From contig ONYS01000028.1 in NCBI GenBank assembly GCA_900322095.1, positions 1 through 50,754 on the forward strand: a DNA stretch of 50,754 bases. Reading direction: 5' to 3'. The stretch's first letter is position 1, and the number at the start of each line of letters is the position of its first letter. Positions 26,417 through 36,231 of this stretch are shown here, one piece after another. The position numbers were made by a program, and so were the translations under genes. The notes beneath the pieces are model-generated. The model did not search any database and had not been told where the DNA came from. It worked only from the letters and a program-made list of their open reading frames with translations. The stretch is from an uncultured Prevotella sp. (GTDB taxonomy: Bacteria > Bacteroidota > Bacteroidia > Bacteroidales > Bacteroidaceae).

Positions 26417-26430
26417 AAAAAGCAATAGCT

Positions 26431-26988
26431 ATGATCACCGAATTCGAGAAAATGCGGTCGCAGCAACTCTACAACTTCCACGACCCGGAAATCGGGCGAA
26501 GTCTGCAGCACGCCAAGGAGACCTGCCTCAAATTGAACCAGCTGACTCTCTCTTCGCCGGGCTATCGAGAGGTGCTGCGCGAACTGGTGCCGGGAATTCC
26601 CGACTCGTCGACAATCTGTCCGCCCTTCCATTGCGACCACGGCAACGGCATACGGATGGGTGAGAACTCGTTTATCAATTTCAACTGCACCATTCTCGAT
26701 GGGGCATACGTCACCATTGGCGATAATGTGAAGATTGGTCCCGACTGTCATCTGTTCACGCCGCAGCATCCCATCGACTACTTGCAGCGGCGCGAGCCCT
26801 GCGAGACCTCGTATCCCATCATCATCGGCGACGACACCTGGCTCGGTGGCAACGTCACCGTGCTGCCCGGTGTGACCATCGGCGCGCGCTGCATCATCGG
26901 TGCAGGATCGGTCGTCGTGCACGACATCCCCGACGACAGTGTGGCCGTGGGCAATCCCGCGGTGGTAAAGAGGTCGCTGAAGCCATAA
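26431..26988 (+). CDS. Sugar O-acetyltransferase (maltose/galactoside acetyltransferase type)
   Basis: Hexapeptide-repeat acetyltransferase of 185 aa, resembling Maa/LacA/NodL. The N-terminal helical part (about 1-55) is followed by the left-handed beta-helix with PFHCDHGNGIRMGENSFINF and the catalytic-His segment HLFTPQHPID. The tail VAVGNPAVV is characteristic. It uses acetyl-CoA to acetylate sugars; the acceptor is unknown. The upstream region is a 9-bp repeat array with no separate promoter seen, so it may be read through from the esterase-HAD gene. Confidence 0.93.
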   Translation: MITEFEKMRSQQLYNFHDPEIGRSLQHAKETCLKLNQLTLSSPGYREVLRELVPGIPDSSTICPPFHCDHGNGIRMGENSFINFNCTILDGAYVTIGDNVKIGPDCHLFTPQHPIDYLQRREPCETSYPIIIGDDTWLGGNVTVLPGVTIGARCIIGAGSVVVHDIPDDSVAVGNPAVVKRSLKP

Positions 26989-27008
26989 CGGCAGAATCAG
27001 AACCAAAC

Positions 27009-27052
27009 AAAAAAGAGGCGCAAACCCGCAGTTGCAGGGCTTGCGCCTTTAT
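27009..27052. terminator. Bidirectional terminator between the acetyltransferase and eno
   Basis: AGGCGCAAACCC, a 9-nt loop, GGGCTTGCGCCT (27016-27048) with an A-run before and T-run after, between convergent genes. Confidence 0.88.
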
Positions 27053-27079
27053 TATGATATAACCTACTGAAGGGGGAAC

Positions 27080-28414
<1,335 letters not shown>

Positions 28415-28489
28415 TTATGACCTCATTGTCAGACGCCACGGGGAAAATTCTCCGACAAGCGTCCTCAACGGGCCGTTCGTTTTCGCTCG

Positions 28490-28497
28490 CAAAGATA
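28490..28497 (-). promoter_or_regulatory. -7 element of the eno promoter
   Basis: TATCTTTG on the minus strand with TTGC about 20 nt further upstream. It predicts a leader of about 95 nt before ATG 28387. Confidence 0.6.
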
Positions 28498-28640
28498 AGC
28501 CAACCCGTTTGTCTGTGCAATACCTAAAACAGATGACTTTCTTTACTATAGAAACATCAAAAATCATGCCACAGACAAGAAGTTGTGAGAGTGTGACAAA
28601 ATGTCGCAAAGGTGAAGAAAACTGCGAGAAGGCACGCTGA

Positions 28641-29033
28641 CTATTTTTCGGTCTCCTTGCCGGCAGCGACCCAAGCCTTGTAGCCTCCTGCCATGTCGAC
28701 CACGCGCAGTCCGCGGTCCGTCATCTTCACCGCGGCCTTGTGGCTACGGTTGCCGCTGCGGCAATATATATAATAGGTATGGCCCGAATCGAGTTGGGCG
28801 ATGCCGTCGTCGAAAGTCCGCGGCTCGAGGAAGTCGATGTTGCGTGCGCCGGCAAGGTGACCCTCCGCATATTCTGAGGGCGTGCGAACGTCGATGAGCA
28901 CTGCCGTAGTGTCAGAAGTCATCATCTGTTCGAACTGTTGGGGTTCCACGGTCGGTATGGAGTCTTGGGCCTCACAGCTGGTGAGGGTAGTGATGCCGCC
29001 GATGAGGGCAGCCAGGAAATGTTTGATGTTCAT
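28641..29033 (-). CDS. Rhodanese-like lipoprotein
   Basis: Exported single-domain rhodanese of 130 aa. The N-terminus ends in a lipobox (TTLTSC, Cys20), predicting membrane anchoring. The rhodanese fold is seen in VLIDVRTPSEYAEGHLAGA and the active loop YIYCRSGNRS (Cys91), followed by MAGGYKAWVAAGK. Such proteins transfer sulfur or handle periplasmic thiols. It lies 49 nt after the HD hydrolase gene and is likely cotranscribed. Confidence 0.92.
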   Translation of the reverse strand: MNIKHFLAALIGGITTLTSCEAQDSIPTVEPQQFEQMMTSDTTAVLIDVRTPSEYAEGHLAGARNIDFLEPRTFDDGIAQLDSGHTYYIYCRSGNRSHKAAVKMTDRGLRVVDMAGGYKAWVAAGKETEK

Positions 29034-29082
29034 TGTCGTCTTATTAGTTTATGTGGGATAGGGGAGACGAGACAAGAGCCAA

Positions 29083-29724
29083 TCAGCTTTTCTTTGCCTC
29101 GTCGTAGAAGCGGTCGAAATATTGACGCAGCTGCTGAGGCTGCTCAATGATGTTGCGAATCTCTTTCAGATTTTTCTCGTTGGGCGAATTGGGAATCCAC
29201 AGCGTGATGTAGCCGCTGGTGGAGTATTTCTCCTTCATGTGGTTGTAGAAGCGCTTCCACTGCTCCTCGCGGTTGAGTTGGGGATAGTTTTCCAGTCCGA
29301 ACTCCACGGCCCTGCGGAACACCGTGTCGCGGTCGAGGTCGCGGTCGGCTTCGGCAACGATCTTGCCATAGAGGCTGCGCGGCGCGTGTGAGGCCGAGGC
29401 GCGGTGGTCCTCGATGGCTTCCTTCATGATCTTGATTTGCTCGGGCGTGAACCACTTGAGCAGTCGTTTGTCGGCCATGATGATTTTGCCGCCGGTGATG
29501 TGGTGGATGGCGCGCGGTCCTTCCATGCCCAGGTCGTGGTAGGCAGCGATGGTGTAGCACATGTCGGGATCGGCTCCCAGCATCTTGGCCAGCACCATAG
29601 AGTTGGCGATGACGCGCATCACGTGGACGAGGCCGTGGCTCTTGCCGAAGGCGTTATAGCGTGGCAGAATATTGGTTTCGACAAACGACATCAGGTCGAG
29701 TTTGACGTGCATTTCTGTGTTCAT
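29083..29724 (-). CDS. HD-domain phosphohydrolase
   Basis: Cytoplasmic HD-superfamily protein of 213 aa. Metal-binding pattern: SHGLVHVMRV (His30, His34), then AAYHDLGMEG (His63-Asp64), then a later conserved stretch EAIEDHRAS. Members hydrolyse nucleotides or other phosphoesters; the substrate is not evident. A promoter element lies 24-31 nt upstream and the rhodanese gene follows. Confidence 0.9.
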   Translation of the reverse strand: MNTEMHVKLDLMSFVETNILPRYNAFGKSHGLVHVMRVIANSMVLAKMLGADPDMCYTIAAYHDLGMEGPRAIHHITGGKIIMADKRLLKWFTPEQIKIMKEAIEDHRASASHAPRSLYGKIVAEADRDLDRDTVFRRAVEFGLENYPQLNREEQWKRFYNHMKEKYSTSGYITLWIPNSPNEKNLKEIRNIIEQPQQLRQYFDRFYDEAKKS

Positions 29725-29747
29725 ATCTTCTTTTGTTTTTCAATCTT

Positions 29748-29755
29748 CAAAGATA
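29748..29755 (-). promoter_or_regulatory. -7 element before the HD hydrolase gene
   Basis: TATCTTTG on the minus strand, giving a short leader to ATG 29724. Confidence 0.55.
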
Positions 29756-29865
29756 CAATAATTTTGCCGATTTCCATCCTTTTGAAGGAGAAAATTGGCA
29801 TATCACCATCTTATCATGCATCGTAGACCTCAGGCCGTGGCGGCTTATCATGCGTTACTGCCCTC

Positions 29866-30288
29866 TCAGCAGGTAGCCACCAACTTGGTACTGTCTTCCT
29901 TCAGCTCACTTCCTATCGCGGTTATGGCTTGTAGAATTTCTTTCATTCGGTTTGCTGAAGGCGTTTTAGCGCCGCTGATATACTGAGCAAACAGACTTTG
30001 TGACATACCCAGGCGTCGGGCTATGGCCGAAGCGTTGAGCTCGGGGTGACGCATGAAAAAGCTATACAACAAGCTGTCGGGCTTTGTCTGAAAGAATCCT
30101 TCAAACGACAAATCCTCTCCCAATTCATCCCAGTGCAAGCCTTCCTGACTTTGACGGTAAGCCATGCGTTGTTCCTTGGATGCGTTGCGCAATCTAGGGT
30201 ACTTGGAAAACTCTTCGCAAGCCTCACGTCCGTCGTCCGTCTTAATCCAAACGGCTGTGTCTGTCAGCCAAACTTTTACGATTTTCAT
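29866..30288 (-). CDS. DUF2442 protein with C-terminal HTH (antitoxin-like)
   Basis: Protein of 140 aa. The first 70 residues match the DUF2442 pattern (VWLTDTAVWIKTDDGREACE, then HWDELGEDLSFEGFF). Residues about 88-130 form an XRE-like helix-turn-helix (NASAIARRLGMSQSLFAQYI). Genes of this type are commonly paired with DUF4160 genes and are regarded as toxin-antitoxin-like. Here its ATG overlaps the stop of a short DUF4160-like remnant (ATGA), so the pair was once complete. DNA binding and autoregulation are inferred. Confidence 0.85.
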   Translation of the reverse strand: MKIVKVWLTDTAVWIKTDDGREACEEFSKYPRLRNASKEQRMAYRQSQEGLHWDELGEDLSFEGFFQTKPDSLLYSFFMRHPELNASAIARRLGMSQSLFAQYISGAKTPSANRMKEILQAITAIGSELKEDSTKLVATC

Positions 30289-30404
30289 TTTGATGTACTG
30301 TTAAAGAAGTTGTTCCAATGCTCCGCTATCACCTCTTGGTTTTCTTCTATCACTGATTCTACGAGTTTCAATTCAGATGATTTCAAACCATTATTCTTTA
30401 TCAT
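30285..30404 (-). pseudogene. C-terminal remnant of a DUF4160 protein
   Basis: A 39-codon frame (MIKNNGLKSSELKLVESVIE to EHWNNFFNSTSK) resembles the last third of DUF4160 proteins, where a Leu/Lys-rich helix is followed by EE(L)xxxW. The N-terminal part with the usual His/Pro-rich core is absent. Directly upstream lies a 22-bp palindrome array instead of the missing codons. The stop overlaps the next gene by one base. It may still be translated as a coupling leader. Confidence 0.6.
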
Positions 30405-30425
30405 CGCCACTGGGAAGAAAGAAAA

Positions 30426-30535
30426 CGTGACAACTGTCACGTTTCTTCGTGACAATTGTCACGTTCGTGCGCGACAGCTGTCACGTTCGTGCGTGACATC
30501 TGTCACGTTCATTCGTGACAATTGTCACGAGACGA
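30426..30535. repeat. 22-bp palindrome array, CGTGACAATTGTCACG type (5 units)
   Basis: Units start at 30426, 30448, 30470, 30492 and 30514, exactly 22 bp apart. Each is a 16-bp palindrome (CGTGACAATTGTCACG in units 2 and 5) plus a 6-nt spacer. The centre varies: AACT, AATT, AGCT, ATCT, AATT. The array replaces the 5' part of the DUF4160 gene. Confidence 0.92.
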
Positions 30536-30577
30536 GGACTACTTGATTTTCTAATGTATTGCATCTGATGTTTGCTC

Positions 30578-30655
30578 CCCTCCCTTCGTAGGGAGGGGCA
30601 GGAGTGGGTCTTCTCTCGCCCCCTCCCTTTTTTGGGAGGGACGGGGATGGGTCTT
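30578..30655. repeat. Two G/C hairpin repeats
   Basis: CCCCTCCCTTCGTAGGGAGG-like hairpin at about 30582-30603, and a second at 30620-30642 (CCCTCCC/GGGAGGG). Each is followed by GGGTCTTCTCT. Opposite orientation to the copies at 2009 and 15310. Confidence 0.7.
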
Positions 30656-30717
30656 CTCTAATGTGTTGAATCAGAAATTTTTGAACTACCGATAGTCGGA
30701 ATCTCACGGAAAATCCT

Positions 30718-30725
30718 TATATTTG
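30718..30725 (+). promoter_or_regulatory. -7 element before the FAH-porU-porV genes
   Basis: TATATTTG, 35 nt before ATG 30761. No clear upstream TTTG at the expected spacing. Confidence 0.55.
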
Positions 30726-30760
30726 CAAAACATACATCAAACAAAAACAAATCAAAGCTT

Positions 30761-31378
30761 ATGAAAATCTTCGCCATAGGCATGAATTATGCCGCACACA
30801 ATAAAGCAATGAACGAGACGTTATTACGAGAGGAACCACCCGTGATTTTCACGAAAGCCGATTCCTCGCTCATCAGCAACCACAAGCCCTTCTTCATTCC
30901 CGACGACATGGGACGCATCGACTACGAGGGCGAGGTGGTGGTGCGCATCTGCCGACTGGGCAAGACCATCCCCGAGCGCTTCGCCCATCGCTACTACGAC
31001 GCCGTCACGATGGGCATCGACTTCACGGCCCGCGACATGCAGCGCCGCTGCAAGGAGAAAGGTCTCCCCTGGGACGTATGTAAAGGTTTTGACGGCTCGG
31101 CAGCCATCGGCGAATGGATTCCCAAGGAAAAGTTCCTCGACGTGCAGCGCCTCCGCTTCCATCTCGACATCAACGGGCAGACGGTGCAGGAAGGCTGTAC
31201 GGCCGACATGATTTTCACCATCGATTCAATCATCAGCTACATTAGCAAGTTTTTTACCTTGAAGACGGGCGACCTCCTCTTCACCGGAACTCCGACGGGC
31301 ATGGGACCCGTGGCCATCAACGACCATCTGGAGGGCTGGCTCGAAGAGCGCAAGGTGCTCGACTTCCGTTGCAAGTAA
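30761..31378 (+). CDS. Fumarylacetoacetate hydrolase family protein
   Basis: Cytoplasmic FAH-fold enzyme of 205 aa, the short type. Conserved features: FAIGMNYAAHNK, PVIFTKADSSLI, the metal-binding Glu pair in DYEGEVVVRI, MGIDFTARDMQ, WDVCKGFDGSAAIG and GDLLFTGTPTGMGPV. Related enzymes act as acylpyruvate hydrolases or oxaloacetate decarboxylases; which applies is unknown. porU starts 8 nt after its stop, and from memory this gene order (FAH, porU, porV, ispF) matches Porphyromonas. Confidence 0.93.
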   Translation: MKIFAIGMNYAAHNKAMNETLLREEPPVIFTKADSSLISNHKPFFIPDDMGRIDYEGEVVVRICRLGKTIPERFAHRYYDAVTMGIDFTARDMQRRCKEKGLPWDVCKGFDGSAAIGEWIPKEKFLDVQRLRFHLDINGQTVQEGCTADMIFTIDSIISYISKFFTLKTGDLLFTGTPTGMGPVAINDHLEGWLEERKVLDFRCK

Positions 31379-31386
31379 TTCTGTTT

Positions 31387-34300
31387 ATGAAAAGATTATT
31401 CATCCTTATTCTCCTCTTCACCGCCATCACGGCCCACGCGCAGCGCTTCTTCAATCTCACCAGCGATGAGGTGCGCGTCGACTCCGTGATGCCCTCGTTT
31501 GGCTACAGCATTCCGCTGCAGGGCGACTATCAGGATTCTGTCTATACGGCCACGATTCTCTATCCCGAGTTCATCGACATGACCTCGACCGACGTGGCCA
31601 ATTATCATAAGTTGTCTAAGGACTCGCTGCCCGAGTTGCCTGCGGTGAACAGCTACGTGACGCTGTCGCGCGGTCAGGCCGCTTTCGAGGTCACCTTCTG
31701 TCCGCTCGTCTACCGTCAGGGCCGCTATCAGATATTGGTGAGCTTCATGCTGCGCGTCGACAGTTGGCCCGTGACGAAGACTCCGCTGCGCGCCCCCGCC
31801 GTCTACCGCTCAGGCGCCTCCGACCGCTATGCCGCCCACAGCGTGCTGGCCTCCGGCAGCTGGGCCAAGATACGCGTGCCGTCGACCGGATTCTATCAGC
31901 TCACCGACGCCGTCATCCGTCAGGCCGGGTTCACCGACCTCAGTAAGGTGCACATCTACGGCTATGGCGGCAACCTGCAGAGCGAGGCCCTCAGTCCCGA
32001 CGAGCTCGTCAATGAGGACGACCTGAAGGAAGTGGAGCAGTGCATCGTCGGCGGACGCCACGTGTTCTATGCCAAGGGACCCGTGAGCTGGACCAACAAC
32101 ACTACGTCGCAGCGCACGCGCAACCCCTATTCCAACTATGGATATTATTTCATCACGCAGAACGACGACAGCGTGCTGACCGTGGACTCCGCCACCTTCC
32201 TCAGCTCGCATTACCCCACGGCCGACGACTACCATTCGCTCTATGAGGTCGACGGATTCTCGTGGTACAGCGGCGGCCGCAACCTTTTCGACACCGAGGC
32301 CCTCTATCAGGGACAGTCGAAGACCATCGTGCTCAGCAATGCCAATGGCGGCAGCGGGCAGTCGAAGGTCTACGTGCGCGTCACCTCGGGCACAGCTTCC
32401 TCGACCGAAGTGAAAATCAACGGCGAGACGAAGGGCACCCTCACCATCACGGCCATGGGCACCTACGACCACGGCAAGGAGTCGCACGCCGAATACACCG
32501 TCGATGCGGCCACCGTGGACTCCGTGACGCTCTCCGTGACGAGCGGCGGACCCGTGAGGCTCGACTATGTCGGCGTGGCCTGGAACTCACCGAAGCCCCA
32601 GACCGACATCACCAGCGCATCGCTGCCCCTGCCCGAGTATGTCTACAACATCATGAATCAGGACCACCATGCCGACAGCCAGGTCGACATGGTCATCATC
32701 ATCCCCACCTCGCAGCAGCTGCTCTCGCAGGCCCAGCGCCTGAAGACCTTCCATGAGCAGCACGACGGACTGAGCGTGCGCATCATTCCCGCCGACGAGA
32801 TCTTCAACGAGTTCTCGAGCGGCACGCCCGATGCCAACGCCTACCGCCGCTATCTCAAGATGCTCTACGACCGCGCCACGAGCACCGACGACGCGCCAAA
32901 ATACCTTCTGCTCTTCGGCGACTGCTTGTGGGACAACCGCATGGTCACCGCCGCGGGCCAGAACCTCAATCCCGACGACTATCTGCTCTGCTGGGAGAGT
33001 GAGAACTCATTCAGCGAGATCTATTGCTATGTCGACGACGGTTTCTTCTGTTTGCTCGACGACGGTGAGGGACTCAATCCCGCCTCGCGCGACAAACTCG
33101 ATATCGCCGTGGGCCGCTTCCCCGTCACCACCGACGCTGAGGCCAAGGTGATGGTCGACAAGGTCATCAACTACGCCAACAACCTCAACGCCGGCGCCTG
33201 GGCCAACACGCTGATGTTTATGGGCGACGACGGCAACAACAACCTCCACATGCGCGACGTCAATGCCGCCGCTGAGGATATCGCCTCGCTCCATCCCGGC
33301 TACGAGATTAAGAAGGTGATGTGGGATGCCTATCCGCGCCTGTCCACGTCGACCGGCTACCGCTATCCCGGAGCCACGGCTGCCATCAAGAAGCAGCAGG
33401 CCGAAGGCGCGCTCATCTTCGACTATGCCGGTCACGGCATCGAGTATCAGATCTCGCACGAGGCTGTGCTCACGCTGAGCGACTTCCGCGAGTTCTCCAA
33501 CGAAAACCTGCCGCTGTGGATTACGGCTTCCTGCGACATCATGCCCTTCGATGGCACCGCCGCCACCATCGGCGAGGAGGCCGTGCTCAATGCCAATGGC
33601 GGTGCTGTGGCCTTCTACGGCACCACGCGCACGGTGTATGCCGACGCCAACAAGCGACTCAACATGGCCTTCCTGCGCCGCGTGCTGAGTCTGGACGACA
33701 ACGGCAAGCCCATCACGATGGGTGAGGCTCAGCGACTGGCAAAGAACGACATGATCACCAATGCTGATGGCGACCGCACCATCAACAAGCTGCAATACTC
33801 GCTGCTCGGCGACCCCGCGCTGCCCCTCAACCTGCCCACCTACACCGCCACGGTCGACTCCATCAATGGTGAGGCTGTCGGTGGCGCCACGCTGCCCCAG
33901 CTGAAGGCCGGAGCAAGGGTGAGAGTCGTGGGACACGTAGAGAACGGCGCCGACTTCAACGGCAGCGTGTCACTCACGGTGCGCGACAATCGCGAACTCA
34001 TCACCTGCCGTCAGCAGGAGTCTACCGCCACGTCTGCCTTCCAGTACTACGACCGTCCGAAGACACTCTTCGTCGGAACAGACAGCATCCGGAGCGGAAA
34101 ATTCTCGATGAGCTTCACCGTGCCCAAGGACATCAACTACAGCGACGAGACCGGACAGATGATTGTCTACGCCGTCAGCTCAGGCCGCATCGCCCATGGC
34201 TCCTGCGAGAGCTTCATTGTTGGCGGCACGGCCATCGACGCCACCGACTCCATCGGCCCCGATATCTACTGCTATCTCAATACGCCTGAGTTTGTCGACG

Positions 34301-34911
34301 GCGGCAACGTGAACACCACGCCCTACTTCGTGGCCAACATCTCCGACTCGAGTGGCATCAACACCACCGGCACGTCAATCGGTCACGACCTGCAACTCAT
34401 CATCGACGGCAGCTCGTCCATGACCTATAACCTCAACGACAACTTCAGCTACAACTTCGGTTCGCATACCACGGGTTCCACCTGGTACAGCATTCCTGAA
34501 CTGGAGCCCGGTCAGCACACGCTGAAGTTCCGCGCCTGGGACCAGCTGAACAATTCCACTACGAAAACGCTGACGTTTAATGTGGTGAGGGGTCTGCAGC
34601 CCTCCGACCTGAACGTGAGCACGACGGAGAATCCCGCCACGACCGGCACCACCTTCATCGTGGGCCACAATCTTGTGGGCTCGGCAGGCACCGTGCGCAT
34701 CGAGGTGTTCGATAGTTCGGGCCGACTCCTCTGGCAGCACGTCGACAACACTGCGGCCACGCCCACAGCCTATACCTACTCGTGGGATTTGTGCACCAGT
34801 ACCGGCGCCAAACTCCAGACGGGCGTGTATCTCTATCGCATCAGCGTGAGTGTGGATGGCAGCGTGGAGAAGTCGAAAACCAAGAAACTCATTGTCATTG
34901 GCAATAATTAA
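31387..34911 (+). CDS. porU: Type IX secretion system sortase PorU
   Basis: Gingipain-like C25-family protein, 1174 aa from ATG 31387 (an upstream TTG is unlikely). It is the T9SS surface sortase, which cleaves C-terminal signals and attaches cargo to lipopolysaccharide together with PorV. Signal peptide about 1-19 (MKRLFILILLFTAITAHAQ). The catalytic His is in DYAGHGIEY (His683) and the Cys in ITASCDIM (Cys716), both present. The C-terminal beta domain (about 1095-1174) resembles a T9SS C-terminal domain. It lies between the FAH gene and porV. Confidence 0.95.
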   Translation: MKRLFILILLFTAITAHAQRFFNLTSDEVRVDSVMPSFGYSIPLQGDYQDSVYTATILYPEFIDMTSTDVANYHKLSKDSLPELPAVNSYVTLSRGQAAFEVTFCPLVYRQGRYQILVSFMLRVDSWPVTKTPLRAPAVYRSGASDRYAAHSVLASGSWAKIRVPSTGFYQLTDAVIRQAGFTDLSKVHIYGYGGNLQSEALSPDELVNEDDLKEVEQCIVGGRHVFYAKGPVSWTNNTTSQRTRNPYSNYGYYFITQNDDSVLTVDSATFLSSHYPTADDYHSLYEVDGFSWYSGGRNLFDTEALYQGQSKTIVLSNANGGSGQSKVYVRVTSGTASSTEVKINGETKGTLTITAMGTYDHGKESHAEYTVDAATVDSVTLSVTSGGPVRLDYVGVAWNSPKPQTDITSASLPLPEYVYNIMNQDHHADSQVDMVIIIPTSQQLLSQAQRLKTFHEQHDGLSVRIIPADEIFNEFSSGTPDANAYRRYLKMLYDRATSTDDAPKYLLLFGDCLWDNRMVTAAGQNLNPDDYLLCWESENSFSEIYCYVDDGFFCLLDDGEGLNPASRDKLDIAVGRFPVTTDAEAKVMVDKVINYANNLNAGAWANTLMFMGDDGNNNLHMRDVNAAAEDIASLHPGYEIKKVMWDAYPRLSTSTGYRYPGATAAIKKQQAEGALIFDYAGHGIEYQISHEAVLTLSDFREFSNENLPLWITASCDIMPFDGTAATIGEEAVLNANGGAVAFYGTTRTVYADANKRLNMAFLRRVLSLDDNGKPITMGEAQRLAKNDMITNADGDRTINKLQYSLLGDPALPLNLPTYTATVDSINGEAVGGATLPQLKAGARVRVVGHVENGADFNGSVSLTVRDNRELITCRQQESTATSAFQYYDRPKTLFVGTDSIRSGKFSMSFTVPKDINYSDETGQMIVYAVSSGRIAHGSCESFIVGGTAIDATDSIGPDIYCYLNTPEFVDGGNVNTTPYFVANISDSSGINTTGTSIGHDLQLIIDGSSSMTYNLNDNFSYNFGSHTTGSTWYSIPELEPGQHTLKFRAWDQLNNSTTKTLTFNVVRGLQPSDLNVSTTENPATTGTTFIVGHNLVGSAGTVRIEVFDSSGRLLWQHVDNTAATPTAYTYSWDLCTSTGAKLQTGVYLYRISVSVDGSVEKSKTKKLIVIGNN

Positions 34912-34958
34912 GCAGTTTCTGCGTTTTTCTTTCACATAATAAATCATTTAGAGAGAGC

Positions 34959-36082
34959 ATGAACAAACCCGTCAGAATAGCAATACTCTTGTTTTCCTTC
35001 TCGCTTCTGGTCTCTACGGCCAGAGCGCAGAAGGAAGACATGTTCAACCCGGTCAATTCCGCAGTGACGTCGCAGACCATCGCCCCCGACGCGCGTGCCG
35101 GTTCTATGGGCGACGTGGGTGCCGCCACCGACCCCGACGTCAACTCGCAGTACTGGAACCCCGCCAAGTATCCCTTCAACATCAGCCGTGCCGGTGTGGC
35201 CATCAACTACACACCGTGGCTGCGCCAGTTGGTCAACGACATCGACTTGGCCCAGCTCGTGGGCTACTACCGCATCGGCGACTACAGCGCCGTGTCGGCA
35301 TCGCTGCGCTACTTCTCGCTGGGTGAGGTGCAGCTCTCGGAGAGCGGCAACGGCATGACCATCAACCCTTATGAGATGTCGGTCGACGTGGCCTACTCGC
35401 TGATGCTCAGTGAGAAGTTCTCGCTCGCCGCAGCTGTACGCTGGATTTATTCCGACCTTACCTACGACTACACCGACGATACGTCACCCGCCTCGGCTTT
35501 TGCTGCCGACATCGCCTGCTACTATCAGAACTACATCAATCTCGGTTCGCGTGAATGCCAGCTCGGCTTGGGTATGAACATCAGCAACATCGGTTCTAAA
35601 ATCACCTTCGGCGGCAGCGACCGCAGCGAGTTTATCCCGACCAACCTGCGTTTGGGTGCTTCGCTCATGATTCCTATCGACGACTACAACCGCATCTCCT
35701 TCGCTGCCGATGCCAACGTGCCGACTACGATGCACGTGTGGAGAAGGATTATTACGACGTGTCGAGTATCTCGGGTATCTTCAAGAGCTTCTCCGATGCT
35801 CCCGGTGGCTTCTCCGAGGAGTTGAAAGAGATTCAGTGGAGTGCCGGTGCAGAGTATGTCTACAACGACAAGTTCGCCCTGCGTGCCGGTTATCACCATG
35901 AGAGTGAGTCGAAGGGTAACCGTAAGTACTTCACCGTTGGTGCAGGCTTCAAGATGAGCGTGTTCTCGCTCGATGCCGGCTACGTCATCGCCACGGCCAA
36001 GAGCAACCCGCTCGACCAGACCCTCCGCTTCTCCCTGAGCTTTGATATGGATGGCATCAAGGACCTCTTCAGAAGAAGATAA
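34959..36082 (+). pseudogene. porV: PorV (LptO) outer-membrane protein, interrupted by a frameshift
   Basis: Beta-barrel partner of PorU that carries T9SS cargo at the outer membrane. Signal peptide about 1-23, then the PorV signature RAGSMGDVGAATDPDVNSQY. The first frame is homologous up to ISFAADAN (about 35717). The family sequence resumes two bases out of phase from ADYDARVEKDYYDVSSISGI (35720 on) to the stop at 36082. The expected loop after ADAN (a few to about 15 residues ending before DYDARV) seems to be missing. The first frame instead runs to a stop at 35825. This is either a real inactivating deletion or a sequencing/assembly error; both halves look otherwise well conserved. Confidence 0.9.
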
Positions 36083-36092
36083 AGCAAGCGAT

Positions 36093-36218
36093 TCTCTGAC
36101 CAGTCTGACTAATCTGATCAGTCCGACCAATCTGACCAGTCTGACTAATCCGACCAATCTGACTAGTCTGATCGGTCCGACCAGTCCGAAAAGTCCGACC
36201 AGTCCGAAAAGTCCGACA
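36093..36218. repeat. GTCCGA 9-bp-period array before ispF
   Basis: Fourteen contiguous 9-bp units from TCTCTGACC to AGTCCGACA. It ends 13 nt before ATG 36232. The final five units (GGTCCGACC, then alternating AGTCCGAAA and AGTCCGACC) are almost the same as before recG and the acetyltransferase gene. Confidence 0.92.
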
Positions 36219-36231
36219 AAAATCCTCAACT

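Noticed and set aside
26153..26425. Repeat protein reading GRTFRTGRTDQTGQ on the minus strand
   Set aside because: It is the translation of the 9-bp intergenic array (period 9 gives a three-residue repeat). There is no start context, and the same pattern appears at unrelated loci.
30426..30535. CRISPR array
   Set aside because: The repeats are contiguous palindromes with only 6-nt spacers and a 22-bp pitch, there are no unique spacers of 25-40 nt, and no cas genes are present in the window.
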